Source of the DNA: an uncultured Mycoplasmatota bacterium
GTDB taxonomy: Bacteria; Bacillota_I; Bacilli_A; RF39; UBA660
DNA: 64,000 nucleotides
Direction: 5' to 3'
NCBI GenBank assembly: GCA_937944975.1
Contig: CALEBF010000011.1
Location: 1-64,000 of the forward strand
Part shown: positions 44,417 through 52,162 of the stretch, piece by piece
How the letters are laid out: the number at the start of each line of letters is the position of its first letter
Position numbering within the stretch: position 1 is the first letter of the stretch
Program-made: the position numbers and the translations under genes
The notes under the pieces: generated by a model
Told to the model about the DNA's origin: nothing
What the model saw: the letters and a program-made list of their open reading frames with translations, nothing else
The model's database searches: none

Positions 44417-45338
44417 ATGGGACTATATTTATCTAAAAAAATTAAAATTTATTCTCCAAAGGTATCATCCAAGTTAGTAATTTATCACGATAGCGATTGG
44501 CACGTCGGAATTGATAGTGATATGAAAAGAATGTATCAATTACAGGAAGAAGTAGAACGAATTCAACCTGATTTTCGTTTGATATCAGGGGATATTTTAG
44601 ATGATGCTGAAGCGAGAAATACTAAGAATGGAAAAGAAGTCTTAAATTTATTACAGCGTTCGGAGGAAGTTTGTCCTACAATTGTATCGATGGGAAATCA
44701 CGATAATGCTCATAAAGTAGGAAAAGGAGAATTAGACTGGGAATATTCTTTTGATCCGGATTGGTATCGCAAGATTGAAGAAGTAACAAGTAGTCATTTA
44801 GTGAAATATAATGATATTTATGAAGGAAATGTGTGGTTAGATGATCAAATTGAAATTGTCGTAATGAATCCACCGTATGAGCATTATTTTGAAAAGGAAG
44901 AAGCTAAAAAAGACTTTCTAGCATATTATCAAAAAAAGAATTTGCACTTTAAAACAGGAAAAGATCATTTTCACATCTTAGTTTTACACACCCCCGCGGT
45001 TGCTCCAGATTTAGTGCAAGATCTTCCTATTTTAAAAGAGGCAGATATCGTAACTTCAGGTCATATGCACGCAGGAATTGTCCCACCGTACGTAAGACCT
45101 TTCATGAATGTTTTTAAGAAGGGGATTACGTTCTCCTAATAATCAATTATTGTGGAATGCGAAGTATTGTTGGGGAAAAATATCTAAAGATGATACGGAT
45201 TTCATCGTAAATCCGGGAGTGACAAAGATCGCACCTGAAAAAACGGGAGTATTACAACAATTAAATAAAGTATTGCCGAATGAATCATATTGTATAGAGA
45301 TCCACCCAGAAGAAAAACAAAAAGTTCTATCGCGCTAG
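44417..45338 (+). pseudogene. Metallophosphatase (calcineurin-like), single frameshift near the 3' end
   Basis: Two overlapping frames together give a normal metallophosphoesterase of about 307 residues. The first holds the metal motifs DSDWHVG, SGDILDD, MGNHDN, LVLHTP and SGHMHAG. The frame changes around 45108-45125 (MNVFKKG | LRSPNNQLLW), where one extra base in the AAGAAGGGG tract would explain it. The tail then continues WGKISKDDTDFIVNPGV. The metal-binding core is intact, so a truncated product might still fold. Either a recent lesion or a homopolymer sequencing error. It follows recO by 54 bases. Confidence 0.8.
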
Positions 45339-45340
45339 CC

Positions 45341-45369
45341 TTGACAAATATGAAAAAAAAACATAAACT
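45341..45369 (+). promoter_or_regulatory. Promoter of the glyS T-box transcript
   Basis: TTGACA (45341-45346), 17-base spacer, TAAACT (45364-45369). RNA should begin near 45376. Confidence 0.75.
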
Positions 45370-45377
45370 GTATATAT

Positions 45378-45506
45378 AGTGAATAACAAAGCGATGACTT
45401 GGGATGGGAAACCAACGAGCGATTATTGATAAGCTGATTCTCTAAAGAATAAGTAAGGTGGAACCGCGGTATGAACCGTCCTTACAAATTTCTTTAGAGT
45501 TTTTTA
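45378..45506 (+). promoter_or_regulatory. Compact T-box riboswitch, glycine-specific
   Basis: The T-box AAGGTGGAACCGCGG is at about 45454-45468. Antiterminator arms are AAGG/GCGG and CCGT/CCTT. Stem I is only a short hairpin: TTGG / CCAA around the loop GATGGGAAA, which displays a glycine codon (GGG or GGA). The terminator helix pairs CTCTAAAGAA (45440-45449) with TTCTTTAGAG (45490-45499) before seven T. Its left arm overlaps a predicted stem III (ATTCT / AGAAT, 45437-45450), so stem III and terminator exclude each other. It should sense uncharged tRNA-Gly. Confidence 0.8.
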
Positions 45507-45522
45507 TTTTTGAGGAGGAATT

Positions 45523-46899
45523 ATGGAAAACAAATTAACGATGGAAAAATTAGTAAGCTTATGTAAGCAATATGGATTTATTTATCAAGGAAGCGAAATC
45601 TACGATGGACTTGCCAACACTTGGGATTTTGGACCTGTTGGTGCAGAGTTAAAAAACAATGTCAAAAAAGCATGGTTGAAAAAATTCATTCAAGAGGATC
45701 CAAATAATGTAGGGCTTGATAGTGCCATTTTGATGAATCCCAAAGTATGGGAAGCATCTGGACATATCGGAACATTCAGCGATCCTTTGATCGATTGTAA
45801 ACATTGTAAGACACGTCATCGTGCAGATAAACTTGTCGAGGATGCTGGAGTAGAAGATGCTGGTGGAATGAGTCATGAAGAACTTATGAACTATATTAAA
45901 GAGCATAATGTTGTATGTCCGAAGTGTGGAAAATTAGATTATACTGATATTCGCGAATTTAATTTGATGTTTAAAACATTCCAAGGTGTAACAGAAGATA
46001 GTAAGAGCACAATTTATCTTCGTCCTGAAACAGCGCAAGGAATTTTTGTCGACTATTTAAATGTACAACGTAGTATGCGATTGAAAGTGCCTTTTGGAAT
46101 TGGACAGGTAGGAAAGAGTTTTCGTAATGAAATTACACCTGGAAATTTTATTTTCAGAGTAAGAGAGTTTGAACAGATGGAGCTTGAATTTTTCTGCAAA
46201 CCAGGTACGGAATTAGAGTGGCATGCATATTATAAAGATTATTGTAAAAACTTTTTGCTACAATTAGGAATCCATGAAGATAAACTTCGCTTGCGCGATC
46301 ATTCTAAGGAAGAATTATCATTTTATAGTAATGCTACGACAGATATCGAATATAAGTTCCCATTTGGATACGGAGAATTATGGGGAATTGCAAGTAGAAC
46401 TGATTACGATTTATCACAACATCAAAAATACTCTAAACAAAGTATGGAGTATTTAGATCCAGAGACAAATGAAAAATATATTCCATACGTTATTGAACCA
46501 TCTGTTGGAGTAGAACGTATCGTACTTACTGTTTTATGCGATGCGTATGAAGAAGAAACTTTGGAAGATGGATCTACTCGTGAAGTTATGCATTTTCATC
46601 CATTCTTAGCTCCATATAAAGTAGCAGTACTTCCACTTGTGAAAAAATATCATGGAGAAAAAGCCTGGGAAGTCTACAGAAAATTAAGTAAGTCTTTTAT
46701 GACGACATACGATGAAACAGGAAACATTGGGAAACGTTATCGCCGTCAAGATGTTATTGGAACTCCATTCTGTATTACAGTAGATGATCACACAGCTAGT
46801 GATGGAACGGTGACGATTCGAGATCGTGACACAATGGAACAAATCACATTGCCATTAGAGGAAGTCGAAACATATATTACGAAGAAAGTTCAATTTTAA
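45523..46899 (+). CDS. glyS: Glycyl-tRNA synthetase (single-chain class II type)
   Basis: 458 residues of the alpha2-type enzyme, not the alpha2beta2 GlyQ/GlyS type. Landmarks: GLANTWDFGPVGAELK, Cys pairs CKHC and CPKC around an insertion, LRPETAQGIFV, SFRNEITPGNFIFRVREFEQ-type motif 2, EPSVGVERIVL (motif 3), and a C-terminal anticodon-binding domain (PYKVAVLPLVKKY). GAGGAGG precedes the ATG. The T-box leader upstream should control its transcription. Confidence 0.97.
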   Translation: MENKLTMEKLVSLCKQYGFIYQGSEIYDGLANTWDFGPVGAELKNNVKKAWLKKFIQEDPNNVGLDSAILMNPKVWEASGHIGTFSDPLIDCKHCKTRHRADKLVEDAGVEDAGGMSHEELMNYIKEHNVVCPKCGKLDYTDIREFNLMFKTFQGVTEDSKSTIYLRPETAQGIFVDYLNVQRSMRLKVPFGIGQVGKSFRNEITPGNFIFRVREFEQMELEFFCKPGTELEWHAYYKDYCKNFLLQLGIHEDKLRLRDHSKEELSFYSNATTDIEYKFPFGYGELWGIASRTDYDLSQHQKYSKQSMEYLDPETNEKYIPYVIEPSVGVERIVLTVLCDAYEEETLEDGSTREVMHFHPFLAPYKVAVLPLVKKYHGEKAWEVYRKLSKSFMTTYDETGNIGKRYRRQDVIGTPFCITVDDHTASDGTVTIRDRDTMEQITLPLEEVETYITKKVQF

Positions 46900-46905
46900 A
46901 AAAGC

Positions 46906-46938
46906 AAAAAAGATATCAATGATTTGATATCTTTTTTT
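46906..46938. terminator. Bidirectional terminator between glyS and the XRE gene
   Basis: Perfect 14-base stem AAAAAAGATATCAA / TTGATATCTTTTTT with loop TGAT. It includes the stop codon of the minus-strand regulator. Confidence 0.9.
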
Positions 46939-47194
46939 CAGTATTTTCGAACTTGTAAGTATTTAATTTGTTGGGCAAAGTAATATGGTTTTCTTCAAAC
47001 AAAGAAGTAAAAGGTATTTCAAACAAATAAGCAATCTTTTCAATCAAATCTAGTGACACATTACTTTTTCCGCATTCAATATCACTCATATAAGTAGTGG
47101 ATATGTCTAGCATCTCAGCTAGCCGTTCTTGAGTATATGAGTGTTGAAAGCGGTAGTAACGAATATTTCTTCCCAGTGTTCGTTTTAAATCCAT
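46916..47194 (-). CDS. XRE-family helix-turn-helix regulator
   Basis: 92 residues. A single Cro/C1-type HTH (residues 8-64: LGRNIRYYRFQHSYTQERLA, then ISTTYMSDIECGKSNVSL) and a short Lys/Asn-rich tail without a sensor domain. It probably binds DNA as a dimer. It is alone on its strand and faces a long non-coding stretch, so autoregulation or control of the Nudix gene are possible. Base composition is AT-rich, like the island next to it. Confidence 0.9.
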   Translation of the reverse strand: MDLKRTLGRNIRYYRFQHSYTQERLAEMLDISTTYMSDIECGKSNVSLDLIEKIAYLFEIPFTSLFEENHITLPNKLNTYKFENTEKKISNH

Positions 47195-47886
47195 ATTACC
47201 AGCTCCAAAATAAGTTTATGCTATTTTTTGTGAATATAACATAAACCAATATCGGATAAAACTGAGAGACTTCATAAAATAAGGGAAAACTCCCTAAAAA
47301 AAATTTGAAAATGATTTGCAAACAAACAAAAATGCTACTTGAAAATAAGAAAAACATCGAAATGATATAAATTTTAAGCTAACGCAAAATTATCTTTTAT
47401 TTTTTGAAGTTCGTTATATTATATTTATGATTATTTTTATTTTTCTTTTGATGCCATCTGTCGTGAAAGGATGGTTGATAAATATTGTGGGATAAAAATT
47501 TATAAAAACAAGAAAGTAATATGATATTGTTATTTTGTAATTATTGAATTTATAAATTATTATCTCATTATTAGTTTATATGATTCCACTTTTGTAACCA
47601 AAAAAAGAAACTGGTTTTAAGGATAAAATACAAATAAAAAAATATTATGAGTTATCAAAATTAGCTATAAGACAATATGTTGGAGTATGATTAAAAATAT
47701 GGCACAAAATAATGTTAAATTATTGCACTATAAAAAGAATTATAATAAAATGAGAATGAAAAAGGTTATATTATTAAGTGACCGTATAAAATAGGAAAAA
47801 CAACATATAATGATGTCATTTTTGATGAGAAATAGGTTTCGCTTCGAAGAAATAAATAATCTATATAAAACAGTGAGGTGGTTTGA
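47195..47886. other. AT-rich stretch without an intact gene
   Basis: No open frame with a credible start and ribosome binding site was found. It contains the promoter region of the XRE gene, a small hairpin AGGGA-AAAC-TCCCT (about 47283-47296) and the first copy of a 22-bp direct repeat. A coding-like remnant near 47640-47730 reads YYELSKLAIRQYVGV and then a stop. It looks like decayed or acquired DNA. Confidence 0.6.
47467..47488 (+). repeat. 22-bp direct repeat, copy 1
   Basis: Begins AAGGATGG and ends AATATTGT; identical to 48658-48679. The two copies bracket the Nudix gene, 1191 bases apart. Confidence 0.85.
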
Positions 47887-48390
47887 ATGGTAATAACAAT
47901 TAAGGAGCAAGGAAGCAGATTTGGTGTAAGGGGAGCCGCAATTATTTTTAATCATGATATGTCGAGAATATTCATGCAAAAACAAAACGATAACGATTAC
48001 TATATGTTTCCTGGTGGTAGATTAGAAGTACATGAAGATTCTAAGACTGCTATTTTAAGAGAATTAGATGAAGAATTAGGCATTAAAGAAAACGCTCAGC
48101 TTAAATATATAACAGAAAGTTTTATACAATTTCCTAATAATAAAAAATATCACGAGATTGGATTTTATTTTATAGTTAAAATAGATGAACAAAAATATAA
48201 TTATAACTTAGATAAAACTTATAATTCATTAGATGAAGAAAATGATGGTAAATCAGAATTTGTTTGGCTTGATAAAAATGAATTAAAAAACTATAAAATA
48301 ATGCCTAACTTTATGGTTGAAAAAATTATTGATAATAATTTTGATGATGTAGATATAGTAGAACATTTAGTATATAAAGAATACAAATAA
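47887..48390 (+). CDS. Nudix hydrolase
   Basis: 167 residues. The Nudix box GX5EX7REUXEEXGU is complete, running from GGRLEVHEDSKT through AILRELDEELGI. The segment YYMFPGGRLE is typical of MutT-like enzymes, which hydrolyse nucleoside diphosphate derivatives; the substrate is unknown. GAGGTGG precedes the ATG. Codon use is more AT-rich (many AAT, AAA, TAT) than in flanking housekeeping genes, and the gene lies between two copies of a 22-bp repeat, so transfer into this site is plausible. Confidence 0.92.
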   Translation: MVITIKEQGSRFGVRGAAIIFNHDMSRIFMQKQNDNDYYMFPGGRLEVHEDSKTAILRELDEELGIKENAQLKYITESFIQFPNNKKYHEIGFYFIVKIDEQKYNYNLDKTYNSLDEENDGKSEFVWLDKNELKNYKIMPNFMVEKIIDNNFDDVDIVEHLVYKEYK

Positions 48391-48535
48391 AAATAAGCAT
48401 AGTATCTTAATTATTATACGAAAATTTAAAAGGTAAAATTGAAATTAACCTAATTACTTCCAACAATTTAAATTATAATAAGAGATGGAACTATTATATG
48501 TTTCGATGACAAGAGTGCTTCATAAACTTTATATA

Positions 48536-48595
48536 AAAAAAGAAATCGTTTAGTACTCGAGTTCTACTCGTATCCTTTCTACGGTTTCTTTTTCT
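48536..48595. terminator. Long-loop terminator-like hairpin
   Basis: Thirteen-base arms AAAAAGAAATCGT / ACGGTTTCTTTTT (one G-U pair) with a 32-base loop that itself contains TACTCGAGTTCTACTCGTA. A and T runs at the outer ends allow function in either direction. Confidence 0.55.
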
Positions 48596-48657
48596 ATTCT
48601 TTCATTTTCATATTTGATATGTTTTAATGTATTATATACTAATTTTGTATAGTGGGG

Positions 48658-48679
48658 AAGGATGGTTGATAAATATTGT
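48658..48679 (+). repeat. 22-bp direct repeat, copy 2
   Basis: Exact copy of 47467-47488 in the same orientation, just upstream of the trmH-like gene. Confidence 0.85.
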
Positions 48680-48728
48680 TCCTAGACTTCATCACGTATT
48701 TTTGATACAATAAAAATAGGTGATTCCT

Positions 48729-49454
48729 ATGTTATATACATCGTTAGAAAATAAAAAAATAAAAGAATTGAAAAAGTTGCATAAGAAAAAATATCGTGAT
48801 CAGATAGGACTATTTTTAATTGAAGGAGAACATCTTTTAGAGGAAGCATTGAAAAAAAATTTAGTTTGTGAAATTTTCTATTTGGAAGGTTTTCAAAAAG
48901 AACAGATAGTTCCTGTTCATACTGTTACATCTACTGTTATGAAAGAATTAAGTGAATTAGAGACGATTCCTAATGTTATTGCTCTTTGTAAAAAGAAAGA
49001 TGAGGTTGTATCTGGTAATCGTATTTTAGCGATCGACGGCGTACAGGATCCAGGGAACCTTGGTACGATGATTCGTAGTGCGGTTGCTTTTCACGTAGAT
49101 GGTATTTTACTTGGTGAAGATTGTGTAGATTTATATAATAGTAAAACAATTCGTGCAACACAAGGAATGATATTTCATATTCCGATAGAAAAAGGGAACT
49201 TACAAATAAAAATGAAGGAATATCGTTCGAATGGATATCATTTATATGCGACGAATGTAGAACATGGGAAAAGTTTGAAATGTATTGAAAAATACGAAAA
49301 AGTATGTATAATAATGGGCAACGAAGGAAACGGGGTAAAAGAAGAGTTGCAAGCTTTATGTGATGAACTACTTTATATTGATATGAATCCTGTTTGTGAA
49401 TCCTTAAATGTTGCAGTAGCGACAAGTATTATTTTGTATGAGTTGGATAAGTAG
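48729..49454 (+). CDS. TrmH/SpoU-family RNA 2'-O-methyltransferase
   Basis: 241 residues from the ATG at 48729 (AGGTG upstream). A short substrate-binding N-terminus (KKYRDQIGLFLIEGEHLLEEA) is followed by the SPOUT knot with motif 1 (VQDPGNLGTMIRSAVAF), motif 2 (IIMGNEGNGV) and motif 3 (NPVCESLNVAVATSIILYEL). It methylates a ribose in rRNA or tRNA using S-adenosylmethionine; the target nucleotide is not clear. In Bacillus the equivalent ysgA-type gene is often near pheST. Confidence 0.93.
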   Translation: MLYTSLENKKIKELKKLHKKKYRDQIGLFLIEGEHLLEEALKKNLVCEIFYLEGFQKEQIVPVHTVTSTVMKELSELETIPNVIALCKKKDEVVSGNRILAIDGVQDPGNLGTMIRSAVAFHVDGILLGEDCVDLYNSKTIRATQGMIFHIPIEKGNLQIKMKEYRSNGYHLYATNVEHGKSLKCIEKYEKVCIIMGNEGNGVKEELQALCDELLYIDMNPVCESLNVAVATSIILYELDK

Positions 49455-49462
49455 GTGATGAG

Positions 49463-49960
49463 ATGGAATATATATATGTAGGACAATTTGTAAATACGCA
49501 CGGTTTAAATGGGGAAATACGTATTGTATCTACGATTCCTTATAAAAATGATATTTTTAAGGAAGGACATCATTTATATATAGGAGAAGAAAAAGTACCA
49601 TTTAAAATTGTAACTTATCGTGTTCATAAAATGTATGATATGGTAACTTTGGAAGGAATTGATCATATCGAACAAATCGAACCATATAAAGGTAACTTTG
49701 TGTGGGCAAGTAAAGATGAGACAAACAGTGATCAATACTTTTTTGAAGATCTTATCGGTCTTGATGTTTATGATGAAAATGGAAAAATCGGGAAAGTTAT
49801 CGAAATGCAACAAAGTAAAGCCCATGAAATTGTAGTTATCGATACCGGAACTAAAAGAGTGAAGATTCCTTATGTAGATTTTTTTATTGAAAAGATAGAT
49901 CTGCCGTCGCATAAGATGTATGTACGACAGGTGGAGGTTTTATTACATGTTGAAGATTGA
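49463..49960 (+). CDS. rimM: 16S rRNA processing protein RimM
   Basis: 165 residues. The N-terminal beta-barrel (VGQFVNTHGLNGEIRIVS) and C-terminal PRC domain (DLIGLDVYDENGKIGKVIEM, VKIPYVDFFIEKID) are both present. RimM binds S19 and helps 30S head assembly. It begins 8 bases after the methyltransferase gene and overlaps trmD by 14 bases, matching the conserved rimM-trmD-rplS order. Confidence 0.96.
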   Translation: MEYIYVGQFVNTHGLNGEIRIVSTIPYKNDIFKEGHHLYIGEEKVPFKIVTYRVHKMYDMVTLEGIDHIEQIEPYKGNFVWASKDETNSDQYFFEDLIGLDVYDENGKIGKVIEMQQSKAHEIVVIDTGTKRVKIPYVDFFIEKIDLPSHKMYVRQVEVLLHVED

Positions 49961-50618
49961 TATTTTAACTTTATTTCCACATATGTTTGACGGATTTGTA
50001 AGTGAGTCTATTATCAAGCGTGCAATTGAAAAAGGTAAAGTAGAAATTCAAGTACATAATATTCGGGATTATTCTAAGGATCCGCATAAGAAAGTAGATG
50101 ACTATGCTTTTGGTGGTGGGAGTGGAATGGTACTGATGCCACAACCAATATTCGATGCTGTCGAAGCGATAAAAACTGAAAATAGTAAAGTGATCTTGTT
50201 GACACCACAAGGGAAAGTATTCAAACAAAGTGATGCACAAGTATTATCGTTAGAAACACATTTGATATTTATTTGTGGACATTATGAAGGCTTTGACGAA
50301 AGAATACGAACGCTTGCGGATTTAGAATTATCGATTGGAGATTATGTATTAACCGGTGGAGAACTTCCTGCACAAGTAATCAGTGATAGTATTATCCGAT
50401 TACTAGATGGAGTAATTACAAAAGAATCACACGAATTAGATTCTTTTCAGGAACCTCTGTTAGATTATCCAACCTATACGAAGCCACAAGAGTTTCGAGG
50501 AATGAAAGTACCGGATGTTTTGTTGTCGGGACATCATGAAAAAATAAGAGAGTGGCGTAGGGAACAACAACTTGAACGTACACGAAAAAGAAGACCAGAT
50601 TTATTAGAAAAGAGATGA
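49947..50618 (+). CDS. trmD: tRNA (guanine-N1-)-methyltransferase TrmD
   Basis: 223 residues from the ATG at 49947 (GTGGAGGT upstream, inside rimM). SPOUT motifs are visible: DYAFGGGSGMVLMP, ICGHYEGFDERI and LSIGDYVLTGGELPA; the C-terminal domain is RGMKVPDVLLSGHHEKI. It makes m1G37 in tRNAs and prevents frameshifting. Confidence 0.97.
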   Translation: MLKIDILTLFPHMFDGFVSESIIKRAIEKGKVEIQVHNIRDYSKDPHKKVDDYAFGGGSGMVLMPQPIFDAVEAIKTENSKVILLTPQGKVFKQSDAQVLSLETHLIFICGHYEGFDERIRTLADLELSIGDYVLTGGELPAQVISDSIIRLLDGVITKESHELDSFQEPLLDYPTYTKPQEFRGMKVPDVLLSGHHEKIREWRREQQLERTRKRRPDLLEKR

Positions 50619-50622
50619 TGGT

Positions 50623-51072
50623 ATGGAACATAGAAATTATTTATTGACGAGTGGAGATTATAATGGCTCAGTTGTTTATATCGATTACGAGAAATTGAAA
50701 GGGTTTAAAATTCAACCGAGAAATCAAGTGCCTTATGATGGGGTTGTCGTTAATAAAATGATTCTGATGAAGCCATCATTTATAGAGAAAGTGCTAAAGC
50801 GCAAAGTAAAGCGAAAACTAGATGCATATTTAGAGTACATTATCCATATTATGGAACAAGATGGAAATGATGAAGATGGTTCTATGATAGATATGGTGAT
50901 GAATGATCTCGAACGTTATAAACGTATGATTATGAATAAATATCGTATGTATTTAGAAGAAGAATATATGGAATTATTGATGAAGAAAATTTCTCTTTTA
51001 GAGCGAGAGCTTGCAATTAAAAAGATGGTCTATGAACCAGTAGAAGAAAAAACGAGTAGAAGATCGAGATAA
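50623..51072 (+). CDS. Unknown protein between trmD and rplS
   Basis: 149 residues, no membrane segment. The N-terminal part (NYLLTSGDYNGSVVYIDYEK) looks beta-rich; the rest is helical and strongly charged (LERYKRMIMNKYRMYLEEEYM), ending in a basic tail RRSR. It starts 4 bases after trmD, so it is cotranscribed with rimM-trmD. It interrupts the usual trmD-rplS adjacency, and a basic helical protein there might bind RNA (inference). No family recognised. Confidence 0.6.
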   Translation: MEHRNYLLTSGDYNGSVVYIDYEKLKGFKIQPRNQVPYDGVVVNKMILMKPSFIEKVLKRKVKRKLDAYLEYIIHIMEQDGNDEDGSMIDMVMNDLERYKRMIMNKYRMYLEEEYMELLMKKISLLERELAIKKMVYEPVEEKTSRRSR

Positions 51073-51075
51073 TGC

Positions 51076-51104
51076 TTGCAACATAATAGAAAGTATGTTA
51101 TAAT
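51076..51104 (+). promoter_or_regulatory. Promoter of rplS
   Basis: TTGCAA (51076-51081), 17 bases, TATAAT (51099-51104). RNA would start near 51111. Confidence 0.75.
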
Positions 51105-51110
51105 TTTATC

Positions 51111-51170
51111 TGTTGACGTGATCCGCTGATCCTTGTATATCATGATCATAGTTTAGAAAAAGGAGAGTGA
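51111..51170 (+). promoter_or_regulatory. Candidate L19 leader
   Basis: About 60 bases between the predicted start and the AGGAG site. Two short foldable parts are present (GTGATCCGCTGATCC and ATATCATGATCATAG). Firmicutes often carry an autoregulatory L19 leader here; a structural match was not verified. Confidence 0.3.
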
Positions 51171-51174
51171 CATT

Positions 51175-51540
51175 GTGAATCTAATTGACAAAATTACAGC
51201 AAAGCAAATTAGAACAGATATTCCTGAATTCCGTGTTGGTGATACGATCAATGTTGGAGTTAAAATTAAGGAAGGTTCTAAAGAGAGAATTCAAGCTTTC
51301 GAAGGTATTGTAGTAGCAATCCAAGGAAGAGGAATCGGAAGAACTGTAATCGTTAGAAAGCTATCAAGTGGTGTTGGAGTAGAAAGAACATTCCCAATAA
51401 ATTCACCTATTATCGATAGTATTAAAGTTGTTAGAAAAGGTAAAGTAAGACGTGCCAAATTACGTTACTTAAGAACTTTGAAAAAACAACCAAGAATTAA
51501 AGAAAGAAACGATAACACAAAACAAAAAGAAACTAAATAA
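51175..51540 (+). CDS. rplS: 50S ribosomal protein L19
   Basis: 121 residues. Starts at GTG 51175 with AGGAG 9 bases upstream. Typical segments: FRVGDTINVGVKI, QAFEGIVVAIQGRG, VERTFPINSPIIDSI and RRAKLRYLR. A Lys/Arg/Asn-rich tail extends past the usual end (KQPRIKERNDNTKQKETK). Part of the conserved rimM-trmD-rplS group, but with its own promoter. Confidence 0.98.
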   Translation: MNLIDKITAKQIRTDIPEFRVGDTINVGVKIKEGSKERIQAFEGIVVAIQGRGIGRTVIVRKLSSGVGVERTFPINSPIIDSIKVVRKGKVRRAKLRYLRTLKKQPRIKERNDNTKQKETK

Positions 51541-51559
51541 GGCAATGTGCCTTATTTTT
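51535..51559 (+). terminator. Terminator after rplS
   Basis: Stem AAATAAGGCA / TGCCTTATTT, loop ATG, then T residues; it includes the stop codon. Confidence 0.88.
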
Positions 51560-51628
51560 GTTAAGAGGGATAAATAAAGATAATCGTTAGAAACTAACAA
51601 TGAATAAGGAATAGAAAGGAATAGAGAG

Positions 51629-52111
51629 ATGAAGTTGTTCAAAGAGTTATTACCATATATTATGATCGTCGTTGTTGTAGTTGCAATTCGTGCATTTATT
51701 GCAACCCCTGTACGAGTGGATGGAGCATCGATGAATCCAACTTTGGAAGATGGTGAGATTTTAATATTGAAAAAATATGATCGATCACTAAAAAGATTTG
51801 ATATCGTCGTACTAGATTATAATGGTGAAAAGTTAGTAAAACGTGTGATTGGACTGCCGGGTGAAAAAATCGCTTATAAAAACAACCAATTGTATGTTAA
51901 TGGAAAACGTGTAAAAGAAACTTTTGAACATGAAGATACTGACGATTTTGAATTAGAAGAGAAGATACCAGATAATTATTACTTTGTGATGGGAGATAAT
52001 CGTACAAATTCGACGGATAGTCGTATGATTGGTGCGATTGCAAAAGATCAAATTCAAGGAACAACTAATTTTTCTATTTTCCCATTTAATAAGTTTGGAA
52101 CAGTAAAATAA
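51629..52111 (+). CDS. lepB: Signal peptidase I
   Basis: 160 residues: an N-terminal membrane segment (about 8-26), the catalytic Ser in VDGASMNPTLEDGE, and the Lys in the GEKLVKRVIGLPGE segment. The conserved box FVMGDNRTNSTDSR follows. It cleaves signal peptides of secreted proteins at the outer membrane face. The single-anchor, short form is typical of Gram-positive SipS-type enzymes. Linkage after rplS is common in Firmicutes. Confidence 0.96.
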   Translation: MKLFKELLPYIMIVVVVVAIRAFIATPVRVDGASMNPTLEDGEILILKKYDRSLKRFDIVVLDYNGEKLVKRVIGLPGEKIAYKNNQLYVNGKRVKETFEHEDTDDFELEEKIPDNYYFVMGDNRTNSTDSRMIGAIAKDQIQGTTNFSIFPFNKFGTVK

Positions 52112-52135
52112 AGGCTTTTTGTAGAAAGCCTTTTT
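52110..52135 (+). terminator. Terminator after lepB
   Basis: Stem AAAGGCTTT / GAAAGCCTTT with loop TTGTA and a T run. Confidence 0.85.
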
Positions 52136-52136
52136 A

Positions 52137-52145
52137 TGTTATAAT
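52137..52145 (+). promoter_or_regulatory. Extended -10 promoter for the 52163-60404 gene run
   Basis: TGTTATAAT, an extended -10 element, begins right after the lepB terminator; the -35 region would lie inside that terminator. An AAGGTGAT ribosome binding site and the ATG at 52163 follow. Confidence 0.5.
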
Positions 52146-52162
52146 AAGGCAAGGTGATATGT

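Larger units (their letters stand above)
48391..48728. other. Non-coding stretch between the Nudix gene and trmH-like gene
   Basis: No gene seen. It holds a terminator-like hairpin, the second copy of the 22-bp repeat, and the trmH-like promoter and ribosome binding site (AATAGGTG) at its end. Confidence 0.6.

Noticed and set aside
47740..47985. Minus-strand frame in the AT-rich island
   Set aside because: Low-complexity AT-derived sequence overlapping the Nudix start; no ribosome binding site or family motif.
47195..48728. Prophage or insertion sequence
   Set aside because: No transposase, integrase or terminal inverted repeats; only one pair of short direct repeats, reported separately.
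51111..51170. Confident call of an L19 leader RNA
   Set aside because: Position is right, but the secondary structure could not be matched by eye, so it is listed only as a low-confidence candidate.
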